Shown piece by piece: positions 17,810 through 30,142 of a DNA stretch of 64,000 nt (positions are counted from its first letter, which is position 1; each line of letters begins with the position of its first letter). The position numbers were made by a program, and so were the translations under genes. Source of the stretch: Pomphorhynchus laevis (taxonomy: Eukaryota > Acanthocephala > Palaeacanthocephala > Echinorhynchida > Pomphorhynchidae); NCBI GenBank assembly GCA_012934845.2, contig WNNJ02000242.1, positions 1 through 64,000 of the forward strand, in the 5' to 3' direction. The notes under the pieces were generated by a model. It was not told where the DNA came from. It saw nothing but the letters and a program-made list of their open reading frames with translations, and did no database searches.

Positions 17810-20800
17810 AAATAATATAAAATACGAATTATTTAAAAAGAGTAAACAAATAATTACCAATAAAAATAGCTAATAAATAATAAAAAATACGAATTATTTA
17901 AAAAGAGTAAACAAATAATTACTAATAAAACATAACTCATAAATAATATAAAATACGAATTATTTAAAAAGAGTAAACAAATAATTACTAATAAAACATA
18001 ACTAATAAATAATAAAAAAATACGAATTATTTAAAAAGAGTAAACAAATAATCACTAATAAAAAATAACTAATAAATAATAAAAAATACGAATTATTTAA
18101 AAAGAGTAAACAAATAATTACTAATAAAACATAACTCATAAATAATATAAAATACGAATTATTTAAAAAGAGTAAACAAATAATTACTAATAAAACATAA
18201 CTCATAAATAATATAAAATACGAATTATTTAAAAAGAGTAAACAAATAATCACTAATAAAACATAACTCATAAATAATATAAAATACGAATTATTTAAAA
18301 AAAGAGTAAACAAATAATTACTAATAAAACATAACTCATAAATAATATAAAATACGAATTATTTAAAAAGAGTAAACAAATAATCACTAATAAAAAATAA
18401 CTAATAAATAATAAAAAATACGAATTATTTAAAAAGAGTAAACAAATAATTACTAATAAAACATAACTCATAAATAATAAAAAATACGAATTATTTAAAA
18501 AGAGTAAACAAATAATTACTAATAAAACATAACTCATAAATAATATAAAATACGTATTATTTAAAAAGAGTAAACAAATAATCACTAATAAAACATAACT
18601 CATAAATAATATAAAATACGAATTATTTAAAAAGAGTAAACAAATAATCACTAATAAAACATAACTCATTAATAATATAAAATACGAATTATTTAAAAAG
18701 AGTAAACAAATAATTACTAATAAAACATAACTCATAAATAATATAAAATACGAATTATTTAAAAAGAGTAAACAAATAATCACTAATAAAACATAACTCA
18801 TAAATAATATAAAATACGAATTATTTAAAAAGAGTAAACAAATAATTACTAATAAAACATAACTCATAAATAATATAAAATACGAATTATTTAAAAAGAG
18901 TAAACAAATAATCACTAATAAAAAATAACTAATAAATAATAAAAAATACGAATTATTTAAAAAGAGTAAACAAATAATTACTAATAAAACATAACTCATA
19001 AATAATAAAAAATACGAATTATTTAAAAAGAGTAAACAAATAATTACTAATAAAACATAACTCATAAATAATATAAAATACGAATTATTTAAAAAGAGTA
19101 AACAAATAATCACTAATAAAACATAACTCATAAATAATATAAAATACGAATTATTTAAAAAGAGTAAACAAATAATCACTAATAAAAAATAACTAATAAA
19201 TAATAAAAAATACGAATTATTTAAAAAAGAGTAAACAAATAATCACTAATAAAAAATAACTAATAAATAATAAAAAATACGAATTATTTAAAAAGAGTAA
19301 ACAAATAATTACTAATAAAACATAACTCATAAATAATATAAAATACGAATTATTTAAAAAGAGTAAACAAATAATTACTAATAAAACATAACTCATAAAT
19401 AATATAAAATACGAATTATTTAAAAAGAGTAAACAAATAATTACTAATAAAACATAACTCATAAATAATATAAAATACGAATTATTTAAAAAAAGAGTAA
19501 ACAAATAATTACTAATAAAAAATAACTAATAAATAATAAAAAATACGAATTATTTAAAAAGAGTAAACAAATAATTACTAATAAAACATAACTCATAAAT
19601 AATATAAAATACGAATTATTTAAAAAGAGTAAACAAATAATTACTAATAAAACATAACTCATAAATAATATAAAATACGAATTATTTAAAAAGAGTAAAC
19701 AAATAATTACCAATAAAAATAGCTAATAAATAATAAAAATACGAATTATTTAAAAAGAGTAAACAAATAATTACTAATAAAACATAACTCATAAATAATA
19801 TAAAATACGAATTATTTAAAAAGAGTAAACAAATAATTACTAATAAAACATAACTAATAAATAATAAAAAATACGAATTATTTAAAAAGAGTAAACAAAT
19901 AATCACTAATAAAAAATAACTAATAAATAATAAAAAATACGAATTATTTAAAAAGAGTAAACAAATAATTACTAATAAAACATAACTCATAAATAATATA
20001 AAATACGAATTATTTAAAAAGAGTAAACAAATAATTACTAATAAAACATAACTCATAAATAATATAAAATACGAATTATTTAAAAAGAGTAAACAAATAA
20101 TCACTAATAAAACATAACTCATAAATAATATAAAATACGAATTATTTAAAAAAGAGTAAACAAATAATTACTAATAAAACATAACTCATAAATAATATAA
20201 AATACGAATTATTTAAAAAGAGTAAACAAATAATCACTAATAAAAAATAACTAATAAATAATAAAAAATACGAATTATTTAAAAAGAGTAAACAAATAAT
20301 TACTAATAAAACATAACTCATAAATAATAAAAAATACGAATTATTTAAAAAGAGTAAACAAATAATTACTAATAAAACATAACTCATAAATAATATAAAA
20401 TACGAATTATTTAAAAAGAGTAAACAAATAATCACTAATAAAACATAACTCATAAATAATATAAAATACGAATTATTTAAAAAGAGTAAACAAATAATCA
20501 CTAATAAAACATAACTCATAAATAATATAAAATACGAATTATTTAAAAAGAGTAAACAAATAATTACTAATAAAACATAACTCATAAATAATATAAAATA
20601 CGAATTATTTAAAAAGAGTAAACAAATAATCACTAATAAAACATAACTCATAAATAATATAAAATACGAATTATTTAAAAAAAGAGTAAACAAATAATTA
20701 CTAATAAAACATAACTCATAAATAATATAAAATACGAATTATTTAAAAAGAGTAAACAAATAATCACTAATAAAAAATAACTAATAAATAATAAAAAATA

Positions 20801-23800
20801 CGAATTATTTAAAAAGAGTAAACAAATAATTACTAATAAAACATAACTCATAAATAATAAAAAATACGAATTATTTAAAAAGAGTAAACAAATAATTACT
20901 AATAAAACATAACTCATAAATAATATAAAATACGAATTATTTAAAAAGAGTAAACAAATAATCACTAATAAAACATAACTCATAAATAATATAAAATACG
21001 AATTATTTAAAAAGAGTAAACAAATAATCACTAATAAAAAATAACTAATAAATAATAAAAAATACGAATTATTTAAAAAAAGAGTAAACAAATAATCACT
21101 AATAAAAAATAACTAATAAATAATAAAAAATACGAATTATTTAAAAAGAGTAAACAAATAATTACTAATAAAACATAACTCATAAATAATAAAAAATACG
21201 AATTATTTAAAAAGAGTAAACAAATAATTACTAATAAAACATAACTCATAAATAATATAAAATACGAATTATTTAAAAAGAGTAAACAAATAATTACTAA
21301 TAAAACATAACTCATAAATAATATAAAATACGAATTATTTAAAAAAAGAGTAAACAAATAATCACTAATAAAAAATAACTAATAAATAATAAAAAATACG
21401 AATTATTTAAAAAGAGTAAACAAATAATTACTAATAAAACATAACTCATAAATAATAAAAAATACGAATTATTTAAAAAGAGTAAACAAATAATTACTAA
21501 TAAAACATAACTCATAAATAATATAAAATACGAATTATTTAAAAAGAGTAAACAAATAATTACCAATAAAAATAGCTAATAAATAATAAAAAATACGAAT
21601 TATTTAAAAAGAGTAAACAAATAATTACTAATAAAACATAACTCATAAATAATATAAAATACGAATTATTTAAAAAGAGTAAACAAATAATTACTAATAA
21701 AACATAACTAATAAATAATAAAAAAATACGAATTATTTAAAAAGAGTAAACAAATAATCACTAATAAAAAATAACTAATAAATAATAAAAAATACGAATT
21801 ATTTAAAAAGAGTAAACAAATAATTACTAATAAAACATAACTCATAATAATATAAAATACGAATTATTTAAAAAGAGTAAACAAATAATTACTAATAAAA
21901 CATAACTCATAAATAATATAAAATACGAATTATTTAAAAAGAGTAAACAAATAATCACTAATAAAACATAACTCATAAATAATATAAAATACGAATTATT
22001 TAAAAAAAGAGTAAACAAATAATTACTAATAAAACATAACTCATAAATAATATAAAATACGAATTATTTAAAAAGAGTAAACAAATAATCACTAATAAAA
22101 AATAACTAATAAATAATAAAAAATACGAATTATTTAAAAAGAGTAAACAAATAATTACTAATAAAACATAACTCATAAATAATAAAAAATACGAATTATT
22201 TAAAAAGAGTAAACAAATAATTACTAATAAAACATAACTCATAAATAATATAAAATACGAATTATTTAAAAAGAGTAAACAAATAATCACTAATAAAACA
22301 TAACTCATAAATAATATAAAATACGAATTATTTAAAAAGAGTAAACAAATAATCACTAATAAAAAATAACTAATAAATAATAAAAAATACGAATTATTTA
22401 AAAAAAGAGTAAACAAATAATCACTAATAAAAAATAACTAATAAATAATAAAAAATACGAATTATTTAAAAAGAGTAAACAAATAATTACTAATAAAACA
22501 TAACTCATAAATAATAAAAAATACGAATTATTTAAAAAGAGTAAACAAATAATTACTAATAAAACATAACTCATAAATAATATAAAATACGAATTATTTA
22601 AAAAGAGTAAACAAATAATTACTAATAAAACATAACTCATAAATAATATAAAATACGAATTATTTAAAAAAAGAGTAAACAAATAATCACTAATAAAAAA
22701 TAACTAATAAATAATAAAAAATACGAATTATTTAAAAGGAGTAAACAAATAATTACTAATAAAACATAACTCATAAATAATAAAAAATACGAATTATTTA
22801 AAAAGAGTAAACAAATAATTACTAATAAAACATAACTCATAAATAATATAAAATACGAATTATTTAAAAAGAGTAAACAAATAATTACTAATAAAACATA
22901 ACTCATAAATAATATAAAATACGAATTATTTAAAAAAAGAGTAAACAAATAATTACTAATAAAAAATAACTAATAAATAATAAAAAATACGAATTATTTA
23001 AAAGGAGTAAACAAATAATTACTAATAAAACATAACTCATAAATAATATAAAATACGAATTATTTAAAAAGAGTAAACAAATAATTACCAATAAAAATAG
23101 CTAATAAATAATAAAAAATACGAATTATTTAAAAAGAGTAAACAAATAATAACTAATAAAAAATAACTCATAAATAATATAAAATACGAATTATTTAAAA
23201 AGAGTAAACAAATAATTACTAATAAAACATAACTCATAAATAATATAAAATACGAATTATTTAAAAAGAGTAAACAAATAATTACTAATAAAACATAACT
23301 AATAAATAATAAAAAATACGAATTATTTAAAAAGAGTAAACAAATAATTACTAATAAAAAATAACTAATAAATAATAAAAAAATACGAATTATTTAAAAA
23401 GAGTAAACAAATAATTACTAATAAAACATAACTCATAAATAATATAAAATACGAATTATTTAAAAAGAGTAAACAAATAATTACTAATAAAACATAACTC
23501 ATAAATAATATAAAATACGAATTATTTAAAAAAAGAGTAAACAAATAATCACTAATAAAAAATAACTAATAAATAATAAAAAATACGAATTATTTAAAAA
23601 GAGTAAACAAATAATTACTAATAAAACATAACTCATAAATAATAAAAAATACGAATTATTTAAAAAGAGTAAACAAATAATTACTAATAAAACATAACTC
23701 ATAAATAATATAAAATACGAATTATTTAAAAAGAGTAAACAAATAATTACTAATAAAACATAACTCATAAATAATATAAAATACGAATTATTTAAAAAGA

Positions 23801-23946
23801 GTAAACAAATAATTACTAATAAAACATAACTCATAAATAATATAAAATACGAATTATTTAAAAAAGAGTAAACAAATAATCACTAATTAAAAATAACTAA
23901 TAAATAATAAAAAATACGAATTATTTAAAAGGAGTAAATAAATAAT
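17810..23946. repeat. 66-bp minisatellite array, about 6.1 kb
   Basis: About 93 units of a 66-bp AT-rich repeat containing AAAATACGAATTATTTAAAA and GAGTAAACAAATAAT. Unit variants differ in short blocks (AAAACATAACTCATAAATAA versus AAAAATAACTAATAAATAA). Units with two extra A recur every 4 or 6 units, giving 266- or 398-bp higher-order periods. The variant pattern at 20675-21560 repeats 1325 bp downstream at 22000-22880. Because 66 is a multiple of 3, the minus strand stays open as a 22-residue hydrophobic repeat; no gene is implied. The first 60 bp overlap AT-rich sequence that resembles the end of the MITE-like repeat. Confidence 0.95.
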
Positions 23947-24463
23947 TAGAATAGAATAGAATTTATTTAGTGCCCTTTGTGGTAAATAGAACCATTTACA
24001 GGCCCACTATAAAAATTAAAAGACAAGTTTACGTCCGATGAATGTTTGAACTTGTATGTAGAGTTATTGAATTGATTGCGGCTGAAAGTGTTATTTTAGT
24101 TCGTTTGCAAGAAGTATGGCGATCAAGAAAGTTTTGAAGTGTTTAAGCGACATCAATGATTTTGTGTCTCGAGGAAGTTTGTTCCAAAGGCGTGGTGCAG
24201 CGATGGTGAACGCACGATATCCGTGATTGCCGTTGTGACGGGGGACGAAAAGCGAGTAGGAGCGATGACTTCTTAGGGAGAGACCAGTCGTCATATAGGA
24301 TGCGCTATTAGGAAGATATAGATAAAGAGGGTTGTGCCGGAATTTGATTTGCCATGCAAGTGTGAGAATTTGAGAGGTTATGCGGCTCGGAATGTCGAGC
24401 CAGTTAAGGATGCGGATGGTGTTGGAGATGTGATCGTACTTGCGAAGGCGGAAGATGAAATTT
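23947..24463 (-). mobile_element. 5'-truncated copy of LINE A
   Basis: Matches the last 500 or so bases of the LINE at 8560-12870 with only scattered differences, including the C-terminal RT segment (ASYMTTGLSLRSHRSYSLFV, RLWNKLPRDTKSL) and the terminal ATTCT repeats. Its 3' end sits exactly at the last minisatellite unit; the 5' truncation point is followed by a MITE-like piece. Typical of aborted reverse transcription. Confidence 0.92.
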
Positions 24464-24600
24464 AAAATAAAAGCCAATGTTTATGAATTGAATAATAAAT
24501 AGCAGGCGATGTATTAGAATAAGGATTAAAGGTCATCAGGAAGAACTACTATGCTATCAGATTTCGGTAATAGCGTAGAAACGTTGATTTAATCGCATAG
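24464..24600 (+). repeat. MITE-like repeat, partial copy
   Basis: TTTATGAATTGAATAATAAA, TATTAGAATAAGGATTAAAG, GTCATCAGGAAGAACTACTA, ATGCTATCAGATTTCGG: the distinctive right half of the family at 5040-5345. The left half is missing, replaced by the LINE A truncation point. Confidence 0.5.
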
Positions 24601-25032
24601 TATTTGGATCAAGTAGTATGATTGCTTAATAAACCAGAGGAACTTTGCATATAAACACAAATACATGGATGGATCATTTACTAAACGATAAAGAATGCTA
24701 TATCAGGAAAAGCCATAATCTTATATTGGGGTTCGACTTCTTTAATATGACGGAGTATAATAGCAAAGCCAAGTAAATGAAAATGCAATCTATATTGTTC
24801 TCATTTTGTTAATATAATGGGATTAAATTAATTATAATATTTTATATTTTTATACAACTAATATCTAGACAAAATGTTTAGTTATTCTAAGGTTTATATA
24901 ATTAGAATGTTGAGTCCTTGTATTGCAAAAACTGTGTGGCAATTTATTTGTTAATTTATATGCATTTATATTGATTATATTTATTTATAAATTAATTATT
25001 AAATAATAAATTTATTATTTATTCATTTAAAT
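24601..25032. other. AT-rich intergenic DNA
   Basis: No coding signal, known repeat or structured RNA recognised in this stretch. Confidence 0.4.
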
Positions 25033-25262
25033 AAATTAAATGAATAAATAGAATAAATAAATTAAATAAATTTAATAAATACATTTAAAATTAAATAAAA
25101 ATAAATAAATAATAAATAAATAAATTAAATGAATAAATAGAATAAATAAATTAAATAAATTTAATAAATACATTTAAAATTAAATAAAAATAAATAAATA
25201 ATAAATAAATAAATTAAATAAATAAATAGAATAAATAAATTAAATAAATTTAATAAATACAT
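25033..25262. repeat. 89-bp tandem repeat, about 2.6 copies
   Basis: AAATTAAATGAATAAATAGA starts at 25033 and again at 25122. A third copy with one substitution starts at 25211. Composed almost only of A and T. Confidence 0.85.
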
Positions 25263-25429
25263 TAAATTTAGTTTTTTTGTATTTCAATTAGTGTAATTTA
25301 AAACTAATTAACCAAAACTAATTTCGTTCAACGAAATAATGTACAGGGATATGCTATATTTTTAAAATCCATAAATCAAATAGTGAGTATTTCGTTTCAA
25401 TTGAAAAAAAATTTCAGAAAGGTTTCAGA

Positions 25430-26098
25430 ATGGATTTTCTATGGCAGCGTATAGTCAAATTGCCGCATACATTTGATAAGATATTGGGTATAAGTTCACT
25501 TGAAAAGTTGCAACATCGTACAGTCCAGGCAGAAAATGAATACATCAAAAGTATGGGCGATCGAAAAGACGTTGAATTCAAAATTGAAAATATACGTAAT
25601 AAGTTGGATAAAATGAATATGCTAGCCGGACGGAGTGAACCATCAATCGAAGGTCTTGTCGAAGAGCGCGATCTAATTAACAAATGTAAAGAACTGTACG
25701 AACAACATAAACTGCACTCAAAGCGTGAGTCAGATTGCTTTATCAATTTAACTAATGCTCTCAGGAAGTCACATCATACGGATATTTTACAAATGCGAGC
25801 CAATAACCGTAGAATACTTATAATCTCAATAAGCACGTCAATCGTATCATTTCTCGGCTGGCTATTGGTATCTCGATATCGAAAATATAAAATCGTAAAA
25901 TTAATTTCTCATTCGCGAATTGTGGAGGGAGAGCATGAAAGTGTGTGCTTAGTTAAGCAGCACCGTTCGGTATCACCGCGTTTAGCAAGTGCTGATTTAG
26001 TTTCGGAGCCAGATGATATCGACTTGACAATGAATTATGCTACATTCTTTCTAGTAGCTGCTACTGTGCTCTATAAGCTTATGAATAAAAGTGGCTAA
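25430..26098 (+). CDS. CCDC51: CCDC51/MITOK-like mitochondrial membrane protein
   Basis: 222 codons, single exon. Residues about 25-118 are charged and helical (coiled-coil-like), with LQHRTVQAENEYIKSMGDRK, then VEERDLINKCKELYEQHK, then FINLTNALRKSHHTDILQ. The last matches the 'F..LS.AVRESHEKERAQAE' block just before the first membrane span of CCDC51. A membrane segment follows at about 129-148 (ILIISISTSIVSFLGWLLVS) and a second near 203-217 (NYATFFLVAATVLY). CCDC51 is the pore subunit of the mitochondrial ATP-sensitive potassium channel in the inner membrane. This copy is shorter than the human protein (about 410 residues, from memory). The ATG follows TTTCAGA, so a 5' UTR splice or trans-splice acceptor is possible. 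AATAAA overlaps the stop region. Confidence 0.72.
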   Translation: MDFLWQRIVKLPHTFDKILGISSLEKLQHRTVQAENEYIKSMGDRKDVEFKIENIRNKLDKMNMLAGRSEPSIEGLVEERDLINKCKELYEQHKLHSKRESDCFINLTNALRKSHHTDILQMRANNRRILIISISTSIVSFLGWLLVSRYRKYKIVKLISHSRIVEGEHESVCLVKQHRSVSPRLASADLVSEPDDIDLTMNYATFFLVAATVLYKLMNKSG

Positions 26099-28160
26099 TA
26101 AAAATTTTATTCGACTTTTTGAATAAACCCATTATTATGAAATAAGCACACATCAAATGTGTCCTTTTGAAATAAAAAAAGACAATTTAATTAATTTAAT
26201 AATACAAAAAATGTAATAAAAAATGTAATATAAAATGTATTACATTTTTATGTAAAAAATGTAATTTTAATACAAAAAATATTGCACATGTAAAAATATT
26301 GCATCCGGGATCATATTAAAAATATTATGCAAAAGGTTATCGCCTTTAATGACGATTGTATTATTTTTGTGGCACGTCTGGGAAATGATCAGGATCTCCA
26401 TTGCATTTTTAAAATATTATAAACACACTAATTGAACTCGTGATTGTGTTATGTATCGAGCCCCCGAGAGACCATTATAGTCTAATTTATACAATGCTAT
26501 GTGAGTTTAAATGTTATATAAAGAACGGTAAGCTTAACATGATTTGCGTATTTTTGTATATTTTTAGACATCCCATAAACTATTTACTATCATAAAAATT
26601 GTTAAAGAATATGCATATATCGAATTGATTCTTAAAAGGACTATATATATCAGTAAGTAATAGAATAAAGTTAAAATACAGTCTAACCAAGAGATATAAA
26701 GCCTTTATTTTGTTTGATGCCGTATTTATATCTGCATTTCGATGCCGGATTTCATAAAAAAGTAATTAAACTGAAACAAACGGATACAATAGTTCTCGAA
26801 GTTCAAAAACTTTATAGTGAAATGTCTTGTTCCTACTTTTTACCTAATTAAAAAACTTTTAGTTTTTTAAAATTTAAACTTTTAGTTTAAAATTTAGTTC
26901 AAAAACATCAATTAAAATCTGAAAAGCCCATGTCCTTAAAAAATTAAAAAATCAGTATATCGCATCGATTATAAAGAAGACTATATATTAATACGTTTTA
27001 CAAAATTAAATTTAGTTTTTTTTATTTCGATTATTTTGATATGTATAAATATTTGAAACACAAATATCTTTCGTGCAATCAAACCTTCATTAAAAATGCA
27101 CAATAATAATAGTAAAGAATTCGCTAATTGGGATTTTGCCTCGATATGTTCTCGTTTGAATATAGCACATCTGAGAGGTAGAACATAGCACTTGAGTGGT
27201 GACCATAATAAAACCAAGCTGTACATAACGAAAAATTTTGAACATATTCTTGTTAAACATCTTTGGGAAATGTTGGTGATATATTTAATTGATTTAAAAG
27301 TGTACAAAGAATATGAGGAAGTCGTTGAAAGATTAGAAAGTATTTTTCGTATCCTCGTTTTAATATTTGTGTTCTCGTTTAATATGGCACATCTGAGAGG
27401 TAGGACTCGTCATCTACAGACACAAAGTCAAAACCGAAAAGTTTGATCAGACGTAAAACAAATGTATTCAAAAACATATCTAGACAAAGCAATGCGCAAG
27501 TTGAAAAAAAAATGAATAAACCTTTTAGAACAAATCCCTTACGATTATAATTGTGCAAGACATTCTACCACAAATGAATCACCATCTACTATATTATCTT
27601 GCCGTTCTGGATATATTCTTGTTTTAGTTAGAAAAGTATAAATACGGACAGAATATTCAGACGAGGAATATGAACAACTAGGTAATATATTAGGTACAAC
27701 TATGGAAGATTAGAATACTCTATCGTAAACCACAAGGTGTGCCAAACTATTACGTGAACCACCACGTGATGTGTAAGTAAATCACGAGACATCTATAATT
27801 ACTGAAATACTTTCAAAGGAATTGAAAAGTTGATAATTTACAATGCACGTTTGGCATTACGGTAAATAAATTTGTAATTTATTACAAAATACCTAAATAA
27901 ACTACAAAATTCCAAAAATACGGACATGGACAATCCAAAAATAATGAGTTTTAATAAAGCATATACATTAACATACATTTTAAAAATACTAATGCTTTGT
28001 AAATATGGAGGAACATTTACATGTCAATGTAATGTGGAACATGAATAAAAGGTCCAGTAATTTCTAGCCCTAAAAAAGCTGGGTTGATAATAACGCAAAC
28101 ATCACAAAACAATAAATTTCCAAAGGATTCTTGAATGGCATCTACAGTTAAAAACTGTTA
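26099..28160. other. AT-rich intergenic DNA
   Basis: No gene recognised. CACATCTGAGAGGTAG occurs twice (about 27166 and 27390), each within a roughly 38-bp similar block preceded by TGTTCTCGTTT. GGACTATATATATCAG near 26638 resembles AGACTATATATTAATACG near 26978. Reading frames across 27190-27450 are open but look like no known family. Confidence 0.4.
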
Positions 28161-28194
28161 AATTTTGCTTTTATTTAGTTCCTGTAAACTAACA

Positions 28195-28401
28195 ATGCTA
28201 AATGTCTTCAAAATAATTTCTAAAATTAGATTCACTTGCATAAAAGAGTCTATTTTTGCAAATCAAACAACAATGTCAAAATATGAAAATATCATACTGG
28301 GTCTTTTCGGTTTGGTGCTTCTAAGCTTTTTGAAACAATTTACCGCATTTCACACTATACATTACATCCAGAGTAGAGATATTAGGATGGAAAAACTTTA
28401 A
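28195..28401 (+). CDS. Small hypothetical single-span membrane protein
   Basis: 68 codons from ATG at 28195. The N terminus is basic and free of acidic residues for about 14 positions (MLNVFKIISKIRFT), like a mitochondrial presequence. One likely membrane span (NIILGLFGLVLLSFLKQF, about residues 33-50) is followed by a charged tail ending RDIRMEKL. The size and layout fit small respiratory-chain accessory subunits, but I do not recognise a family. It may be a chance ORF; no splice or promoter evidence. Confidence 0.3.
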   Translation: MLNVFKIISKIRFTCIKESIFANQTTMSKYENIILGLFGLVLLSFLKQFTAFHTIHYIQSRDIRMEKL

Positions 28402-28424
28402 TTTGGCAAAGTTATGTAAATGAA

Positions 28425-28900
28425 CTGTCAAAGTCGGGTGCTGTACGTTTAGGCAGTCGCGCGGAATGGGCGAACCAAACGTCGATGTTTACTGCGATGG
28501 ATTAGCCTATCTACGGGAATGTGGAACGTTACTTCTCTGACGGGAAAGAATCAGATCTAGTAAGGTAGGCAAATCGTTCCGGTCTTTAAATAATCGGAGT
28601 TACCTCACTTTATTATTATGGTTCCGGTACTCAACTTTTGGATCAAAGATGAACCTTGCCCTATTCGGGAGTAGCTACGATAAAGCGTCGACAGACGAGT
28701 GTGGGGATACCCACAAACCATCGGTTGTCGTTAACTGCAAAGAGGTTTTGCCCAGTAAATAAAAGATTGGCGTCCTTGAGACTTGTAGTCAAATTTTAAT
28801 TAATTCCGGGAATATGGGATACTTGTTCAATCGTACTTTTAATGGCCAACGAGAAGAGGATTGGCTTCAATTGATCTATCTGATGGACTCCTTCACATGA
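28425..28900 (+). mobile_element. LINE family B fragment (5' end and endonuclease)
   Basis: The plus strand reads GTWNVTSLTGKESDLV, then IIGVTSLYYYGSGTQLL, then CPVNKRLASLRLVVKF, the start of the APE endonuclease of family B. 28430-28700 is an inverted match to about 53270-53580. The frame is broken. Truncated on the right at about 28900. Confidence 0.7.
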
Positions 28901-28901
28901 G

Positions 28902-29264
28902 TTATGAGGGTCGAGTGAGCTGAAAGGAGGAGTACCTTGATTTGTACGTAAGGTCAAACCACGGCAACAGCTTTGGGACGTTCTCTCGAATCGCCGTTCT
29001 TAAGTGTGTTATGGACAGTGACTTAAAGGCGTTTGAGAGGTCGATCTTCACCAGTTTAGTTGTTGTCATGTTGATGTGGAGCCGTCTTACTTTGTGAAGG
29101 ATGACGAAGCGTTTTAAAGTTGAAGATAAATGCACTTCGAACAAAGACAGCGGAGAGTTTTGCCGACGGCTATTGGTCTTATACATCAGTCCATTATGCA
29201 GTGCGATCAAGTTCGCGCCGGTGAACTTGCCTATGAACCGACATCTCCGATATAGAGTGCGCAC
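28902..29264 (-). mobile_element. Non-LTR RT fragment, another family
   Basis: 120 codons containing TTTKLVKIDLSNAFKSLSIT (RT motif A, D-x-x-N-A-F) and IRENVPKLLPWFDLTYKS. The pattern 'K.D..NAFNS..R......V....P.L..........' belongs to a LINE group distinct from family B. Motifs B and C are missing. Flanking sequence to 29600 may hold more of it but is unreadable. Confidence 0.55.
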
Positions 29265-30142
29265 TTGATGTTGTCACAGAAATGGGTGCCTGCTAGAACT
29301 CGTGCTTTGAATAGGATGGGTATGACTGTTGGCGATTCTTTGCGCCTGCATGATTGAATACACTATAGACTGTTTGAATCGTCAATTCGAACGGGTAGAA
29401 TTACTAATTGAGATTTGATTATCATTGTGGTGGCTTCGTTGGATTGATCCTCCGTCACGTTGTCGAAACGGCTCTGAAGGAATCCCTCGCCCGAACATGG
29501 ACATCTTCAACTTCAGAACTTGTGGAAGCGAAAGTGTCCACAAGAGGTCAAAGCAATGTATCTCTGGTAGAGGTGACAAGAACGCTTACCTTCTTCCAGA
29601 TATATTGTATGATATATCTTGTATGTAATAATGATAGCATTGTCAGTTTCGTTCAAACGTTTTGATTATCAATCGGACAATAAAAGCGTTTCTGTTTGCA
29701 ACTAACTTCTTCGCTATTCAAAGTTCAAGTTTTCGGAATCAAGAGCTATATTGGTAGCTGAGAGGTGAGTTTTTGCTGTTGATATAGTTTAGTTTAGTTT
29801 ATTTATTTTTTATTTTTTATTTTTTTTTGATTTTTGTTTGTTGTATTTGCTTTTTGTTTTTTGTTTATTTATTTATTCATATATATACATCTAACATAAG
29901 TACATAAGTACAGTTGGAAGGAACTAATTGCCTTAAGCCAGTTGGGAAGAGAAAATCTTCTTCCCAGCTGGAGGAAAATTTAAAAAATAGAAAAAGAATC
30001 TTCAGTGCAAAAGAGGATCTTGCCTATAAAGCAAGACTCTTTCGCACTTAAAGTAAGATGTAAAGAAAACCATAATCTAAACAAAAAAATAAGAGAGATA
30101 GAGAGGGAAATAAGAAAAACTGTTCGAGGAGAAATCTTCTAA

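Noticed and set aside
18002-23834. Many minus-strand ORFs encoding repeated hydrophobic 22-residue units
   Set aside because: They follow from a stop-free 66-bp satellite period; frames break at +2-base units and no start context, splice signal or non-repeat domain is present.
17810-23946. CRISPR-like array
   Set aside because: No unique spacers between units; a eukaryotic minisatellite.
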